Of a stretch of 32,376 nt of DNA, positions 8,178 to 21,492 are shown in pieces. The number at the start of each line of letters is the position of its first letter. Position 1 is the first letter of the stretch. A program made the translations under genes and the position numbers. Source of the DNA: Xenophilus sp. E41 (GTDB taxonomy: Bacteria > Pseudomonadota > Gammaproteobacteria > Burkholderiales > Burkholderiaceae_C); NCBI RefSeq assembly GCF_003671765.1, contig NZ_QPIB01000030.1:1-32376 (forward strand), written 5' to 3'. The notes under the pieces are model-generated. The model was not told the origin of the DNA. It did not search any database and saw only the letters and a list, made by a program, of their open reading frames with translations.

Positions 8178-9203
8178 TCAGGCGGCTGGCTGCGTGACGG
8201 CGGCCACGGATGCGGCCGGCAGCCCTTCGAGCACGTGCCCGGCCTGCTGGTCGGCGTGGTAGCTGCTGCGCACCATCGCGCCGACGGCGGCGTGCGAGAA
8301 GCCCATCTTGTAGGCCTCTTCCTCGAACATCCTGAAGGTGTCGGGGTGCACGTAGCGGCGCACCGGCAGGTGGCTGTTGCTGGGCGCGAGGTACTGGCCG
8401 ATGGTCAGCATGTCGATGTCGTGCGCGCGCATGTCGCGCATGACCTGCAGGATTTCTTCGTCGGTCTCGCCCAGGCCGACCATGATGCCGCTCTTGGTCG
8501 GCACGTTGGGGTGCAGCGCCTTGAACTTCTTCAGCAGGTTGAGGCTGAACTGGTAGTCCGAGCCCGGCCGCGCTTCCTTGTACAGACGCGGAATGGTCTC
8601 GAGGTTGTGGTTCATCACGTCCGGCGGCGCGGCCTTGAGGATCTCCAGGGCGCGGTCGTCGCGGCCACGGAAGTCGGGCACCAGGATCTCGATCTGCGTC
8701 GTGGGCGAGAGCTCGCGCGTGCGCTGGATGCATTCCACGAAGTGCCCGCTGCCGCCGTCGCGCAGGTCGTCGCGGTCGACGCTGGTGATCACCACGTACT
8801 TCAGGCGCAGCTTGGCAATCGTCTTCGCCAGGTTGAGCGGCTCGTCCTTGTCCAACGGGTCCGGCCGGCCGTGGCCCACATCGCAGAAGGGGCAGCGGCG
8901 CGTGCACTTGTCGCCCATGATCATGAAGGTGGCCGTCCCCTTGCCGAAGCATTCGCCGATGTTGGGGCAGGAGGCCTCTTCGCACACCGTGTGCAGGTTC
9001 GACTCGCGCAGGATCTGCTTGATCTCGTAGAAGCGCGTGGTGGGGCTGCCGGCCTTGACGCGGATCCACTCGGGCTTCTTGAGCGCCGGCGCCTGCTCGA
9101 CCTTGACCGGGATGCGCGAGAGCTTGGCGGCGGCCTTCTGCTTGGCCGATGCGTTGTAGTTCTCGGCGGATTGCGCCTCGCGGACGACTTCGGGGGTGCT
9201 CAT
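8178..9203 (-). CDS. lipA: Lipoyl synthase LipA
   Basis: The 341-residue protein is a radical SAM enzyme that inserts two sulfurs into protein-bound octanoyl groups to make lipoyl cofactors. It carries the auxiliary-cluster motif Cys74-x4-Cys79-x5-Cys85 ([12 protein letters not shown]) and the radical-SAM motif Cys100-x3-Cys104-x2-Cys107 (CTRRCPFC). The C-terminal RSSY (312-315) contains the serine that ligates the auxiliary cluster. I chose ATG 9203 (MSTPEVV) because GAAGGA lies 7 nt upstream; an in-frame ATG ten codons earlier overlaps the lipB end. It follows lipB by 10 nt. The product acts on the octanoyl domains made by LipB, serving pyruvate and 2-oxoglutarate dehydrogenases and glycine cleavage. 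Confidence 0.97.
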   Translation of the reverse strand: MSTPEVVREAQSAENYNASAKQKAAAKLSRIPVKVEQAPALKKPEWIRVKAGSPTTRFYEIKQILRESNLHTVCEEASCPNIGECFGKGTATFMIMGDKCTRRCPFCDVGHGRPDPLDKDEPLNLAKTIAKLRLKYVVITSVDRDDLRDGGSGHFVECIQRTRELSPTTQIEILVPDFRGRDDRALEILKAAPPDVMNHNLETIPRLYKEARPGSDYQFSLNLLKKFKALHPNVPTKSGIMVGLGETDEEILQVMRDMRAHDIDMLTIGQYLAPSNSHLPVRRYVHPDTFRMFEEEAYKMGFSHAAVGAMVRSSYHADQQAGHVLEGLPAASVAAVTQPAA

Positions 9204-9213
9204 GGGAAATCCT

Positions 9214-9930
9214 TCAGGGGGCCAGGAAGGCAAGGAGCTTCTGGCTCAGCACCTGGGCGGCTTCGTCCCAGGTCACGGGGACACCGATTGTAGAAAGGTC
9301 GACCGTTCGCAGCCCCGCGTAGCCGCAAGGGTTGATGCGCGAGAAGGGTTCCAGGTCCATCGCCACGTTGAGCGACACGCCGTGGTAGGTGCAGTGCCGG
9401 CTGACCTTGATGCCCAGCGCGGCGATCTTGCCGAGGCCGCGGAAGGGGTCGTCGCCGGGCTGCGGACCTGTCAGCGCTGCATGGCTGAAGGGATCTTCCA
9501 GGCGCACGTAGATGCCCGGCGCGCCGGCCACGCGATGGCCCGTGACGCCGAAGTGCGCCAGCGTGCGCAGCACCGATTCCTCGATGCGGTAGACGTATTC
9601 CTTGACGAAGTAGCCGGCGCGCCGCAGGTCGATGAGCGGGTAGGCCACCACCTGGCCAGGGCCGTGGTAGGTGACCTGACCGCCGCGGTCGGTCTGCACC
9701 ACGGGGATGTCGCCGGGCAGCAGCAGGTGGTCCTGCCTGCCGGCAATGCCCTGCGTGAAGACCGGCGGATGCTCGCAAATCCATAGCATGTCGCGCTCGT
9801 CGGACGAGCGCTCCAGCGTGATCTGCTTCATGGCGGCGAAAGTCGCCTCGTAGTCCGCGCGGCCGAGCAGGCGCAGCTCCGGCGCCCAGGCGGGCGCCTC
9901 GAGCGCGACCGGCGCGGCCGCGTCGCTCAC
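9214..9930 (-). CDS. lipB: Octanoyl-[ACP]:protein octanoyltransferase LipB
   Basis: The 238-residue protein transfers octanoyl groups from acyl carrier protein to lipoyl domains. It contains [20 protein letters not shown] (82-101), [16 protein letters not shown] with the catalytic Lys168, and INPCGYAG with the nucleophile Cys202. The start is a GTG at 9930 that overlaps the ybeD stop (GTGA at 9927-9930). GAAGGT lies about 6 nt upstream inside ybeD. The overlap suggests translational coupling to ybeD. LipA follows 10 nt downstream and performs the next step. Confidence 0.96.
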   Translation of the reverse strand: MSDAAAPVALEAPAWAPELRLLGRADYEATFAAMKQITLERSSDERDMLWICEHPPVFTQGIAGRQDHLLLPGDIPVVQTDRGGQVTYHGPGQVVAYPLIDLRRAGYFVKEYVYRIEESVLRTLAHFGVTGHRVAGAPGIYVRLEDPFSHAALTGPQPGDDPFRGLGKIAALGIKVSRHCTYHGVSLNVAMDLEPFSRINPCGYAGLRTVDLSTIGVPVTWDEAAQVLSQKLLAFLAP

Positions 9931-10223
9931 AGCACGACCTTCACCATCGGGTGCGAGGACAGTGCGCGGTACAGGTCGTCGAGCTGCTCGCGGCTGGTGG
10001 CCGTCACGGTGATCGTCACGCCCAGGTAGTTGCCGGCCTTGCTGTCGCGCAGCTCGATGGTGGACGCATCGAAGGCGGGGTCGAACTGGTGCGCGATCTG
10101 CGTGATCGCATGGACGAACCCGTCGGCCTTGGCGCCCATCACTTTGATCGGGAAGGCGCTGGGGTACTCGATCAGCGAGTCCTTGCGCGGATCGGTGGTG
10201 GGGGAAGTCGTGTTCGTGTCCAT
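9927..10223 (-). CDS. ybeD: YbeD/DUF493 family small protein
   Basis: The 98-residue protein matches the DUF493 (YbeD) family: [32 protein letters not shown] and [20 protein letters not shown]. The fold in this family is a small ferredoxin-like or ACT-like domain, presumed regulatory; the biochemical role is not settled. In many proteobacteria it sits directly upstream of lipB, as here. ATG at 10223 has AAAGG about 8 nt upstream. It overlaps lipB by 4 nt and starts 20 nt after the aminotransferase stop. Confidence 0.92.
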   Translation of the reverse strand: MDTNTTSPTTDPRKDSLIEYPSAFPIKVMGAKADGFVHAITQIAHQFDPAFDASTIELRDSKAGNYLGVTITVTATSREQLDDLYRALSSHPMVKVVL

Positions 10224-10243
10224 GGTGGGCCTTTCTGTGTCTG

Positions 10244-11125
10244 TCACGCCGTGGCGGCCTGCTTGGCTTGCTGGTAGGCGGCGTACAAGCGTTCGTAGAT
10301 GGGGCCGGGGCGGCCGTTTCCAACCGGGCGGTCGTCGAGGGTCGTGACGGCCAGCACCTCCTTCGATGCGGAGGACAGCAGGAGCTCGTCGGCACCGAAG
10401 ACTTCGTCGCGTGCGATGTCGCGCAGCTCGTAGGGGATGCCGCACTGCCTGCACAGGCGTTCGAGCAGGCCGTAGCGGATGCCCCGCAGGACGCGGTGGT
10501 CGGCCTGCGGCCCGGCGACGACGCCGTTCTTCACCACCCACACATTGCTCGAGGAGGCCTCGCTGAGCACCTCGCCGCGGAACATGATGGTTTCGGCCGC
10601 GCCGGCCTCGACGCTGATCTGCCGCGCGAGCACCGCGCCCAGCAGGCTCGTCGCCTTGATGTGCGCCTTCTGCCAGCGAAAGTCCTCGGCGCTGAGGCAG
10701 CGCACGCCGTGGGCGCGCGCCTCGGCCGCCACAGGCTTGAGCGGGTTGACCATCACGAAGACGGTGGGCACCAGCCCGGCGGGCATCGCGTGGTCGCGCA
10801 TGGCCACGCCGCGCGTCACCTGGAAGTACAGCGCCTGCGTGGCAGCGGCCGGGGCTTCGCGCACCAGGCGTTCGGCGATCGCGCGCCAGCCATCGGCTGC
10901 ATGGGGATTGGGGATGTGCAGCTCGGCCAGCGAACGGTCCAGCCGTGCCATGTGCTCGTCGAAGCCGAAGAGGAGGCCGCCGTACACCGGCACCACCTCG
11001 TACACGCCATCGCCGAAGATGAAGCCGCGGTCCAGCACGCTCACCTTCGCATCGCGCAACGGCAGGTAGTCGCCGTCGAGGTGGCACAGGGTGGAGGGCA
11101 GGGCGGAGGCGAGCGGCGCAAGCAT
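10244..11125 (-). CDS. dat: D-amino acid (D-alanine) aminotransferase, PLP fold type IV
   Basis: The 293-residue protein belongs to class IV PLP aminotransferases. The internal-aldimine Lys is Lys157 in [15 protein letters not shown], and Glu189 in EASSSNVW should contact the PLP ring nitrogen. [16 protein letters not shown] (100-115) resembles the RGxxxRxHxxP stretch typical of D-alanine transaminase rather than branched-chain IlvE. It would interconvert D-alanine and 2-oxoglutarate with pyruvate and D-glutamate for the cell wall. Branched-chain or 4-amino-4-deoxychorismate enzymes are alternatives. ATG 11125 (MLAPLAS) has no ribosome binding site upstream; GATAAT lies on the same strand only 6 nt before it. 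It heads the probable dat-ybeD-lipB-lipA unit and is divergent from atpI. Confidence 0.87.
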   Translation of the reverse strand: MLAPLASALPSTLCHLDGDYLPLRDAKVSVLDRGFIFGDGVYEVVPVYGGLLFGFDEHMARLDRSLAELHIPNPHAADGWRAIAERLVREAPAAATQALYFQVTRGVAMRDHAMPAGLVPTVFVMVNPLKPVAAEARAHGVRCLSAEDFRWQKAHIKATSLLGAVLARQISVEAGAAETIMFRGEVLSEASSSNVWVVKNGVVAGPQADHRVLRGIRYGLLERLCRQCGIPYELRDIARDEVFGADELLLSSASKEVLAVTTLDDRPVGNGRPGPIYERLYAAYQQAKQAATA

Positions 11126-11209
11126 CGGCAAATTATCGAAGGCGCCGCCATGTCGCGCCCGTGCCAACGCTTTCGTCCAGTCAGCGGCCGATCAGGACGG
11201 GTTTTTACT

Positions 11210-11215
11210 TATAAT
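11210..11215 (+). promoter_or_regulatory. Candidate -10 element for the atp operon
   Basis: A perfect TATAAT at 11210-11215 in the 135-bp divergent dat-atpI gap is a likely -10 box, placing transcription start near 11222, about 40 nt before atpI. No good TTGACA-like -35 lies 16-18 nt upstream (GCCGAT-like sequence), so an activator or a weak -35 would be needed. Confidence 0.45.
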
Positions 11216-11260
11216 GAGAGGCTTTGTAGAATTCTCGCGAGATGTGGGGCTGCCATACCA

Positions 11261-11734
11261 ATGACAACCGAAGCCCCTGTTTCCGAGAGTGACGCCGAAG
11301 TCTCCGATTTCAAGCCGCTGACCGCCGATGAGGCCCGGCGCTTGCGCGAGCAACATCCCGAACTGTCGCCCTGGTGGGTGATCGGCGCCCAGGTGGCGGC
11401 GGGCTTGGTTGTGGCGGCGGTGGCTTGGGCCTGGACGCAGGCGCCTCTGGCGGCCGTGTCCGCGTTCTACGGCGCGATGGCAGTGGCTGTTCCGGCAGCG
11501 CTGTTCATCCGAGGGACTCGGCCGATGCATGGTGTGACGTCACAGTCCGCTGCCATGCTGAAGTTTTTTGTCTGGGAACTGATCAAGATCGCCCTGACCG
11601 TCGCCTTGCTGGCGGCGGCGCCCTGGGTGGTCAAGGACCTTCACTGGCTGGCCCTCGTGGCGGGCGTGGTGGTCGCGCTGAAGATGTACTGGGTCGCGCT
11701 CGTGGTGCGCCCCCGTTTGTTGAACCGGATCTGA
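11261..11734 (+). CDS. atpI: ATP synthase subunit I (AtpI)
   Basis: The 157-residue protein heads the F1Fo operon. A polar N-terminus of about 38 residues is followed by four hydrophobic segments (WWVIGAQVAAGLVVAAVAW, VSAFYGAMAVAVPAALFI, ELIKIALTVALLAAAPWVV and LALVAGVVVALKMYWVALVV). This matches the small AtpI family, which is thought to help assemble the c-ring and is dispensable in several species. ATG 11261 is the first plausible start. The ribosome binding site is weak, which fits the low stoichiometry expected. atpB follows after 26 nt. Confidence 0.9.
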   Translation: MTTEAPVSESDAEVSDFKPLTADEARRLREQHPELSPWWVIGAQVAAGLVVAAVAWAWTQAPLAAVSAFYGAMAVAVPAALFIRGTRPMHGVTSQSAAMLKFFVWELIKIALTVALLAAAPWVVKDLHWLALVAGVVVALKMYWVALVVRPRLLNRI

Positions 11735-11760
11735 CTGTTTAGAGAAGAGACGCACGAAAG

Positions 11761-12657
11761 ATGGCCGCCGAAGGACACGCCCCGACCGCCAGTGAATACA
11801 TCGTTCACCACCTGCAGCATTGGCAGGTCGATTGGGGTCTCAATCCCGTGGTCCAGAAGGCCATCGTGGACTTCAATGTCATCAACCTCGACTCCGTTCT
11901 CTGGGCGCTGATCGTCGGCGCGCTGGGCTGCTTCGTGCTGTGGCTGGCCGCGCGCAAGGCCACGGCCGGCGTGCCGGGCCGCTTCCAGGCCGCGGTCGAG
12001 ATCCTTGTCGAGATGGTCGACAACCAGGCCAAGGCCAACATCCACAACGCCAAGAGCCGCCGCTTCATCGCCCCGCTGGCACTCACCGTGTTCGTCTGGA
12101 TCTTCCTGCTCAACGCCATGGACATGCTGCCGGTCGACCTGCTGCCGGCGATCTGGGCCAAGTACTTCGAGGTGGCGGGCCACGACCCGCACCACGCCTA
12201 CATGCGCGTCGTGCCCACGGCCGACCTGTCGACCACGCTGGGCCTGTCGACCTCCGTGCTGCTGCTGTGCCTGATCTACAGCGTGAAGATCAAGGGCGCA
12301 GGCGGCTGGGCGCACGAGCTCGTCACGGCGCCTTTCGGCACCAGCAAGAACCCCTTCTTCGCCGTCATCCTCGGCGTGGTGAACCTGCTCATGCAGATCA
12401 TCGAGTACGTGGCCAAGACCGTGTCGCATGGCATGCGGTTGTTCGGCAACATGTACGCAGGCGAACTCGTTTTCATGCTGATCGCGCTCATGGGCGGCGC
12501 GATGGCTGCGTCGTTCTCGGGAGTGCTGTTGCCAGTGGGCCACGTCATTGCCGGTACTGTCTGGGCGATCTTCCACATCCTGGTGATCACGCTTCAGGCA
12601 TTCATTTTCATGATGCTGACGCTCATTTATCTGGGCCAGGCTCATGAGGCCCACTGA
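11761..12657 (+). CDS. atpB: ATP synthase Fo subunit a
   Basis: The 298-residue membrane protein forms the proton half-channels of Fo. The essential Arg226 is in HGMRLFGNMYAGELVF, matching E. coli Arg210. Other family stretches are FVWIFLLNAMDMLPVDLLP (first channel-facing helix) and the C-terminal HILVITLQAFIFMMLTLIYL. Length is slightly above E. coli (271), with the extra residues in the periplasmic loop around HDPHHAYMRVVP. It is the second gene of the operon, 61 nt before atpE. Confidence 0.97.
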   Translation: MAAEGHAPTASEYIVHHLQHWQVDWGLNPVVQKAIVDFNVINLDSVLWALIVGALGCFVLWLAARKATAGVPGRFQAAVEILVEMVDNQAKANIHNAKSRRFIAPLALTVFVWIFLLNAMDMLPVDLLPAIWAKYFEVAGHDPHHAYMRVVPTADLSTTLGLSTSVLLLCLIYSVKIKGAGGWAHELVTAPFGTSKNPFFAVILGVVNLLMQIIEYVAKTVSHGMRLFGNMYAGELVFMLIALMGGAMAASFSGVLLPVGHVIAGTVWAIFHILVITLQAFIFMMLTLIYLGQAHEAH

Positions 12658-12664
12658 GGCTCGG

Positions 12665-12982
<318 letters not shown>

Positions 12983-13016
12983 TCCGGTTTCAACGCCACT
13001 CTAGAAAGGTGTTGCC

Positions 13017-13487
13017 GTGAGTATCAACGCGACCCTGATCGTCCAGGGCATCGTCTTCCTGCTGCTCGTGCTGTTCACGATGAAATTCGTGTGGCCGCCG
13101 ATCGCGAAGGCGCTGGACGAGCGGGCACAAAAGATCGCCGCGGGCCTGGCGGCCGCCGAGAAGGCCAAGGCCGAACTGGCCGCCGCCGACAAGCGCGTCG
13201 AACAGGAACTGCAAGCCTCGCGCAACGAGACGAGCAACCGCCTGGCCGATGCCGAGCGCCGTGCCCAGCAAATCATCGAAGAGGCCAAGGCCCGCGCCAC
13301 CGAGGAGGCCAACAAGATCGTGGCCGCCGCACGTGACGAGGCCGAGCAGCAGGCCGTGCGCGCCCGCGAAGCCCTGCGCGAGCAGGTTGCTGCGCTGGCC
13401 GTCAAGGGTGCCGAGCAGATCCTGCGCAAGGAAGTCGACGCCGGCGTCCATGCAGACCTGCTCTCGCGCCTGAAGACGGAACTCTGA
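13017..13487 (+). CDS. atpF: ATP synthase Fo subunit b
   Basis: The 156-residue peripheral stalk protein has one N-terminal membrane helix ([20 protein letters not shown]) and a long Ala/Glu/Lys-rich helix to the C-terminus that would form the dimeric right-handed coiled coil reaching F1. The start is GTG at 13017 (translates MSINATLI) with AGAAAGG about 7 nt upstream. Length equals E. coli AtpF. atpH begins 7 nt after its stop. Confidence 0.96.
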   Translation: MSINATLIVQGIVFLLLVLFTMKFVWPPIAKALDERAQKIAAGLAAAEKAKAELAAADKRVEQELQASRNETSNRLADAERRAQQIIEEAKARATEEANKIVAAARDEAEQQAVRAREALREQVAALAVKGAEQILRKEVDAGVHADLLSRLKTEL

Positions 13488-13494
13488 GGACGAC

Positions 13495-14025
13495 ATGGCC
13501 GAACTCGCGACCATTGCCCGTCCTTACGCCGAAGCGCTGTTCAAGGCGTCGGCCGGCAACGCTGCGGCGACCGCCGGCTGGCTCGAGCCCCTCGCGGCCG
13601 TGGCTGGCGACGCGCAGCTCCAGGAGTTCGCGTCCAACCCCAAGGTGTCGTCCGACCAGGTCTTCGACCTGATCGCCGGCGCGGTGCCCGGCGGCCTGCC
13701 GCCTGCGGGCCAGAATTTCCTGCGCACCGTGATCGAGAACGACCGCCTGGCCGCGCTGCCCGAGGCTGCCGCCCAGTTCCGTGTGCTCCTGAATGCGAGC
13801 TCCGGCGCGGCCGATGCCGTCGTGTACAGCGCGTTCCCGATCGACGCGGGTGCGCTGGCCGACGTGTCGGCGGCGCTCGAGAAGCGTTTCGGGCGCAAGC
13901 TCACGACGCGCGTCGAGGTCGATCCGTCCCTCATCGGCGGCATCCGTGCCGTGGTGGGCGACGAAGTGCTCGACACCTCGGTCAAGGCCCGACTCGAACA
14001 AATGAAGGCGGCGCTCACCGCCTGA
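13495..14025 (+). CDS. atpH: ATP synthase F1 subunit delta
   Basis: The 176-residue protein links the b-subunit stalk to the top of the alpha3beta3 head. It begins [19 protein letters not shown], the usual OSCP/delta N-terminal helix, and has the C-terminal signature [24 protein letters not shown] 13495 is preceded by GAGGA. It lies 7 nt after atpF and 48 nt before atpA. Confidence 0.96.
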   Translation: MAELATIARPYAEALFKASAGNAAATAGWLEPLAAVAGDAQLQEFASNPKVSSDQVFDLIAGAVPGGLPPAGQNFLRTVIENDRLAALPEAAAQFRVLLNASSGAADAVVYSAFPIDAGALADVSAALEKRFGRKLTTRVEVDPSLIGGIRAVVGDEVLDTSVKARLEQMKAALTA

Positions 14026-14073
14026 GGCGGCGTGCGTGCCGGTCGTCACACTGATTGAAAGAAGGAAAGAGTC

Positions 14074-15627
<1,554 letters not shown>

Positions 15628-15662
15628 TGGCGAACGGACGGCACACGGCTTAAGGAGCATCG

Positions 15663-18003
<2,341 letters not shown>

Positions 18004-18041
18004 AGCGGCGCACTCGGGCGATCCGCGTCGTTGCCGTGCTC

Positions 18042-18060
18042 GCCGTACTTCCTGTACGGC
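18042..18060. repeat. Perfect hairpin in the atpD-atpC gap
   Basis: GCCGTAC (18042-18048) and GTACGGC (18054-18060) form a perfect 7-bp stem with a 5-nt TTCCT loop. There is no U tract, so it is more likely a dispersed hairpin repeat or an mRNA processing or stability element than a terminator. Confidence 0.6.
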
Positions 18061-18130
18061 TGTGCGCGGCGCCTAGCGGCTCATCCCGATTGCTTGCTTT
18101 CCAAACCTTTTTCAGCTGAAAGGAACGCAT

Positions 18131-18550
18131 ATGGCCAACACCATTCAAGTCGATGTGGTCAGCGCCGAGGAGTCGATCTTCTCGGGCCAGGCGCGCTTCG
18201 TGGCGCTGCCCGGTGAAGCCGGCGAGCTCGGCATCTATCCGCGCCACACGCCGCTGATCACGCGCATCCGTCCGGGTGCCGTGCGCATCGAGACGGCCGA
18301 GGGCGGCGAGGAGTTCGTGTTCGTGGCCGGCGGCATCCTCGAAGTGCAGCCCGACGCGGTGACGGTGCTGTCCGACACCGCGATCCGCGGCAAGGACCTG
18401 GACGACGAGAAGGCCAGCGCCGCCAAGAAGGCGGCCGAGGAAGCTCTCAAGAACGCCAAGAGCGACATCGACATCGCCATGGCGCAGTCCGAGCTGGCCG
18501 TGATGGCCGCGCAGATCGCTGCGCTGCGCAAGTACCGCCAGAAGAAGTGA
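18131..18550 (+). CDS. atpC: ATP synthase F1 subunit epsilon
   Basis: The 139-residue protein has the N-terminal beta sandwich ([55 protein letters not shown]) and a C-terminal two-helix region ([20 protein letters not shown] onward). The helices can extend into F1 and inhibit ATP hydrolysis. ATG 18131 has AAAGGAA about 7 nt upstream. It is the last gene of the operon and is followed by a double terminator. Confidence 0.96.
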   Translation: MANTIQVDVVSAEESIFSGQARFVALPGEAGELGIYPRHTPLITRIRPGAVRIETAEGGEEFVFVAGGILEVQPDAVTVLSDTAIRGKDLDDEKASAAKKAAEEALKNAKSDIDIAMAQSELAVMAAQIAALRKYRQKK

Positions 18551-18555
18551 TCGCC

Positions 18556-18613
18556 GGGCACGCCGACGTGCCCGCCGCTTCGAACAAAAGGCCGCCCATC
18601 GGGCGGCTTTTTT
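18556..18613 (+). terminator. Double terminator of the atp operon
   Basis: A first hairpin (GGGCACG 18556-18562, CGTGCCC 18567-18573, 4-nt loop) is followed by a textbook intrinsic terminator: GCCGCCC (18591-18597), loop ATC, GGGCGGC (18601-18607) and six T residues. AAAAG before the second stem can extend the pairing into the T run. It separates the atp operon from the ROK-sugar operon. Confidence 0.92.
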
Positions 18614-18639
18614 GTTGCCGCCTTTCGTTTGTGCGCAAC

Positions 18640-18682
18640 ATCGGCCAGTATTTGGCCGAAGTTCGGCCTTGTCCGGCCGAAG
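18640..18682. promoter_or_regulatory. Clustered GGCCGAA/TTCGGCC sites upstream of the ROK gene, candidate operator
   Basis: A perfect 15-nt palindrome GGCCGAAGTTCGGCC lies at 18654-18668. It is flanked by TCGGCCA (18641-18647) and CCGGCCGAAG (18673-18682), so the 7-nt half-site or a close variant occurs four times in 43 nt. It is 67-109 nt upstream of the ROK start. ROK regulators often bind palindromes before their own operon, so autoregulation is inferred. Confidence 0.5.
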
Positions 18683-18748
18683 ACGGACTCCTAGGATGCG
18701 CCCCACGCCGTGAGGTGCGCGTCCAGGCGCCGCCGTCACGGAGAGAAC

Positions 18749-19969
18749 ATGCACGGAGACACACGCTTGGCACCCTGGAACGGCCTGTCCACGCCTGAGA
18801 TGCAGTTGCTGCAGACCACCTTCTGGTCGGCCGGCGGCTCGCGCCATGGCATGGCCGAACGCCTCGGCTTCTCGCGCAGCAAGGCCAATGCGCTGATTGC
18901 CGGGTTGCTGGACCAGGGGCTGCTGGCCGAAACCGGGCCGCGGGCGTCCTCGGGCGGCCGTCGCGCCGAGCACCTGCGGCTGCACGACGGGCTCGGCGTG
19001 CTGGTCGGCGTCGACGTCGGCGCCACCAGCGTGGATGTCGCCATCCTGCAGCCGGACCTCAGCGTGCTGGCCCATCACCAGGAGGAGGCCGACGTGCGGC
19101 AGGGCCCGGGCGTGGTGCTGGCCCGCGTGCGGGCCATCATGCGCGAGCTGCTTCAAGGCCAGGGCATCGCGGCTTCCGGTGTGCTGGGCATCGGCATGGG
19201 CGTGCCCGGGCCGGTGAACTTCGAGGCCGGCCAGCTCGTGAACCCCCCGCTCATGCCGGGCTGGGACAGCTTCTCGATCCGCGACTACCTGCGCGAGGAC
19301 TACGCCGCGCCGGTCTTCGTCGACAACGACGTCAACCTCATGGCGCTGGGCGAGCTCTGGCGCCTGCAGCGGCAGCTGTCCAACTTCCTCGTCATCAAGG
19401 TCGGCACCGGCATCGGCTGCGGCATCGTGTGCCATGGCGAGGTGTATCGCGGTGCGGCCGGCTCGGCCGGCGACGTGGGTCACATCTGCGTCGACCAGGA
19501 CGGCCCGCGCTGCCACTGCGGCAACGTCGGCTGCGTGGAGGCCATGGCCGCGGGCCCCGCGATCGTGCGCATGGCCGTGGCGGCCGCCGAGGCAGGCGAG
19601 AGCCCGATGCTGGCGGAACACCTTCGCCTGCACGGGCGCATCGAGGCGGTCGACGTCGGCCAGGCGAGCCGCGCGGGCGATGCCGCAGCCAACGGCATCA
19701 TCCAGCGCGCGGGCACCCACATCGGGCAGATGCTGGCCTCGGTGGTGAACTTCTTCAATCCCTCGCACGTGTTCATCGGCGGCGGCATCACGCACATCGG
19801 CCCGCTGTTTCTGGCGGCGGTGCGCCAGAGCGTGTACCAGCGCTCGCTGGCCCTGTCGACGCGCCACCTGGAGATCCAGTACGCGCCCCTGGGCGAGCAG
19901 GGCGGCGTGATCGGCGCCGGCGTTCTCGCGATGCACGAATCGCTCAAGGTCCGCGGGGTGGCGCCATGA
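18749..19969 (+). CDS. ROK-family transcriptional regulator of the sugar operon
   Basis: The 406-residue protein has an N-terminal winged helix (about 15-75; MAERLGFSRSKANALIAGLL). A ROK sugar-kinase-like domain follows, with VGVDVGATSVDVAIL (87-100) as phosphate loop, Asp194 in VDNDVNLMALGE as the kinase-type acid, and a zinc motif His245/Cys255/Cys257/Cys262 (CHCGNVGCVE). The Glu of the kinase ExGH motif is Asp here (GDVGH, 241-245), which fits a sensor more than an active kinase. It probably represses the downstream transport genes and responds to the imported sugar. ATG 18749 has GGAGA about 6 nt upstream. The stop overlaps the ATPase start by ATGA. Confidence 0.9.
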   Translation: MHGDTRLAPWNGLSTPEMQLLQTTFWSAGGSRHGMAERLGFSRSKANALIAGLLDQGLLAETGPRASSGGRRAEHLRLHDGLGVLVGVDVGATSVDVAILQPDLSVLAHHQEEADVRQGPGVVLARVRAIMRELLQGQGIAASGVLGIGMGVPGPVNFEAGQLVNPPLMPGWDSFSIRDYLREDYAAPVFVDNDVNLMALGELWRLQRQLSNFLVIKVGTGIGCGIVCHGEVYRGAAGSAGDVGHICVDQDGPRCHCGNVGCVEAMAAGPAIVRMAVAAAEAGESPMLAEHLRLHGRIEAVDVGQASRAGDAAANGIIQRAGTHIGQMLASVVNFFNPSHVFIGGGITHIGPLFLAAVRQSVYQRSLALSTRHLEIQYAPLGEQGGVIGAGVLAMHESLKVRGVAP

Positions 19970-21492
19970 CGGCCACCATCGCCCACGACGGCGCGCACGG
20001 CGTGGCCGTCGAGTTCGACCAGGTCACCAAGTCTTTCGGGCCGGTCGAGGTTCTGCATGGCGTGAGCTTCGCGCTCGCACCGGGCCGCGTCGTCGGCCTG
20101 CTCGGCGAGAACGGCGCGGGCAAGTCCACGCTGATGAAGATCCTGGCCGGCTACGAGGGGCTCTCGGGCGGCGCACTGCGCGTCAACGGCCAGCCGCAGC
20201 AGTTCCGCAGTTCGCGTGACGCCGAGGCCCTGGGCATCGTGCTGATCCACCAGGAATTCAACCTGGCCGAAGACCTGAGCGTGGCCGACAACATCTTCCT
20301 CGGTCACGAGAAGCGCAAGGGTCTCTTCCTTGACGACCGCGCCATGCACGCCGAAGCCGCCGCGGCGCTCGCCCAGGTGGGCCTAAAGGTCGACCCGGCC
20401 ACCAAGGTGCGCCGCCTCATCGTGGCCGAGAAGCAGCTGGTCGAGATCGCCAAGGCCATGGCGCGGCGTGCGCGGCTGCTCATCATGGACGAGCCCACCG
20501 CCACCCTCACACCCGGCGAGACGGAGCGCCTCTTCAAGCTCATCGCGCAACTGCGCGCCGACGGCGTCACCGTCGTCTACATCTCGCACAAGCTCGACGA
20601 GGTGGAGCGTGTGACCGACGAGGTGGTGGTCATGCGCGACGGCCGCTTCGTCACGCGCGCCGCGACCGCCGATGTGACGCGCCACCAGATGGCCAACCTC
20701 ATGGTGGGCCGCGAACTGTCCGACCTGTACCCGCCGCGCGACCGCGTGAGCACCGATGGCGCGCCCGCGCTGCGCGTGCAGGACTTCAGCGTGCCCGGCT
20801 GGGCGCAGCAGGCGAGCTTCGAGGTGCGGCCGGGCGAGATCCTGGGCTTCGCCGGCCTCGTGGGGGCGGGCCGCACCGAACTCTTCGAAGGCCTGCTCGG
20901 CCTGCGCCCAGGCAGCGGCGAGGTCGAACTCGCGGGCCGTGCGGTGCATCTGCGTTCGCCGCGCGATGCCGCGCGCCACGGCCTCACCTACCTCAGCGAA
21001 GACCGCAAGGGCAAGGGCCTGCACGTGGCCTTCGGCCTGCGCGAGAACCTCACGCTGATGGCGCTCGAGCAATACGCGCGGCCCTGGCTGCGCCCCGACG
21101 CCGAGCGCGCCGCGCTCGACACGGCCGTGAAGGACTACGGCATCCGCACCGGCTCGCTCGACGTGCGTGCGTCGTCGCTGTCGGGCGGCAACCAGCAGAA
21201 GCTCGCGCTGGCCAAGGTGCTGCAGCCGCGGCCCAAGGTCGTGGTGCTCGACGAGCCCACGCGCGGCGTCGACGTCGGGGCCAAGCGCGACATCTACTTC
21301 CTCGTCCAGCGCCTGGCGCGCGAGGGCCTGGCCGTGATCGTCATCTCGTCGGAGCTGATGGAACTCATCGGCCTGGCGCACCGCGTGGCCGTCATGCGCG
21401 CGGGCCGCATCGTCGCCACGCTTCCGGCCGACGGCCTCACCGAAGAACAACTCATCGCCCACGCCACGGGAACAGCCCATGCCGACGCCTGA
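19966..21492 (+). CDS. Sugar ABC transporter, double-NBD ATPase (CUT2 type)
   Basis: The 508-residue protein has two nucleotide-binding domains in tandem, as in RbsA, XylG and MglA. The first has Walker [10 protein letters not shown] (47-55) and Walker [10 protein letters not shown], with the signature region reading [13 protein letters not shown]. The second has the usual degenerate Walker A ([11 protein letters not shown]), signature [13 protein letters not shown] and Walker [17 protein letters not shown]. It powers sugar uptake with the permease that follows. The start ATG at 19966 overlaps the ROK stop (ATGA), so translation is probably coupled. Confidence 0.95.
   Translation: MTATIAHDGAHGVAVEFDQVTKSFGPVEVLHGVSFALAPGRVVGLLGENGAGKSTLMKILAGYEGLSGGALRVNGQPQQFRSSRDAEALGIVLIHQEFNLAEDLSVADNIFLGHEKRKGLFLDDRAMHAEAAAALAQVGLKVDPATKVRRLIVAEKQLVEIAKAMARRARLLIMDEPTATLTPGETERLFKLIAQLRADGVTVVYISHKLDEVERVTDEVVVMRDGRFVTRAATADVTRHQMANLMVGRELSDLYPPRDRVSTDGAPALRVQDFSVPGWAQQASFEVRPGEILGFAGLVGAGRTELFEGLLGLRPGSGEVELAGRAVHLRSPRDAARHGLTYLSEDRKGKGLHVAFGLRENLTLMALEQYARPWLRPDAERAALDTAVKDYGIRTGSLDVRASSLSGGNQQKLALAKVLQPRPKVVVLDEPTRGVDVGAKRDIYFLVQRLAREGLAVIVISSELMELIGLAHRVAVMRAGRIVATLPADGLTEEQLIAHATGTAHADA

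Noticed and set aside
6353-8197. 614-codon plus-strand ORF opposite the helicase
   Set aside because: It is antisense to the helicase, with low-complexity Gln/Arg/Gly composition and no recognisable domain.
18042-18060. Hairpin after atpD as a transcription terminator
   Set aside because: No T run follows, and atpC, which must be transcribed, lies downstream with no visible promoter of its own.
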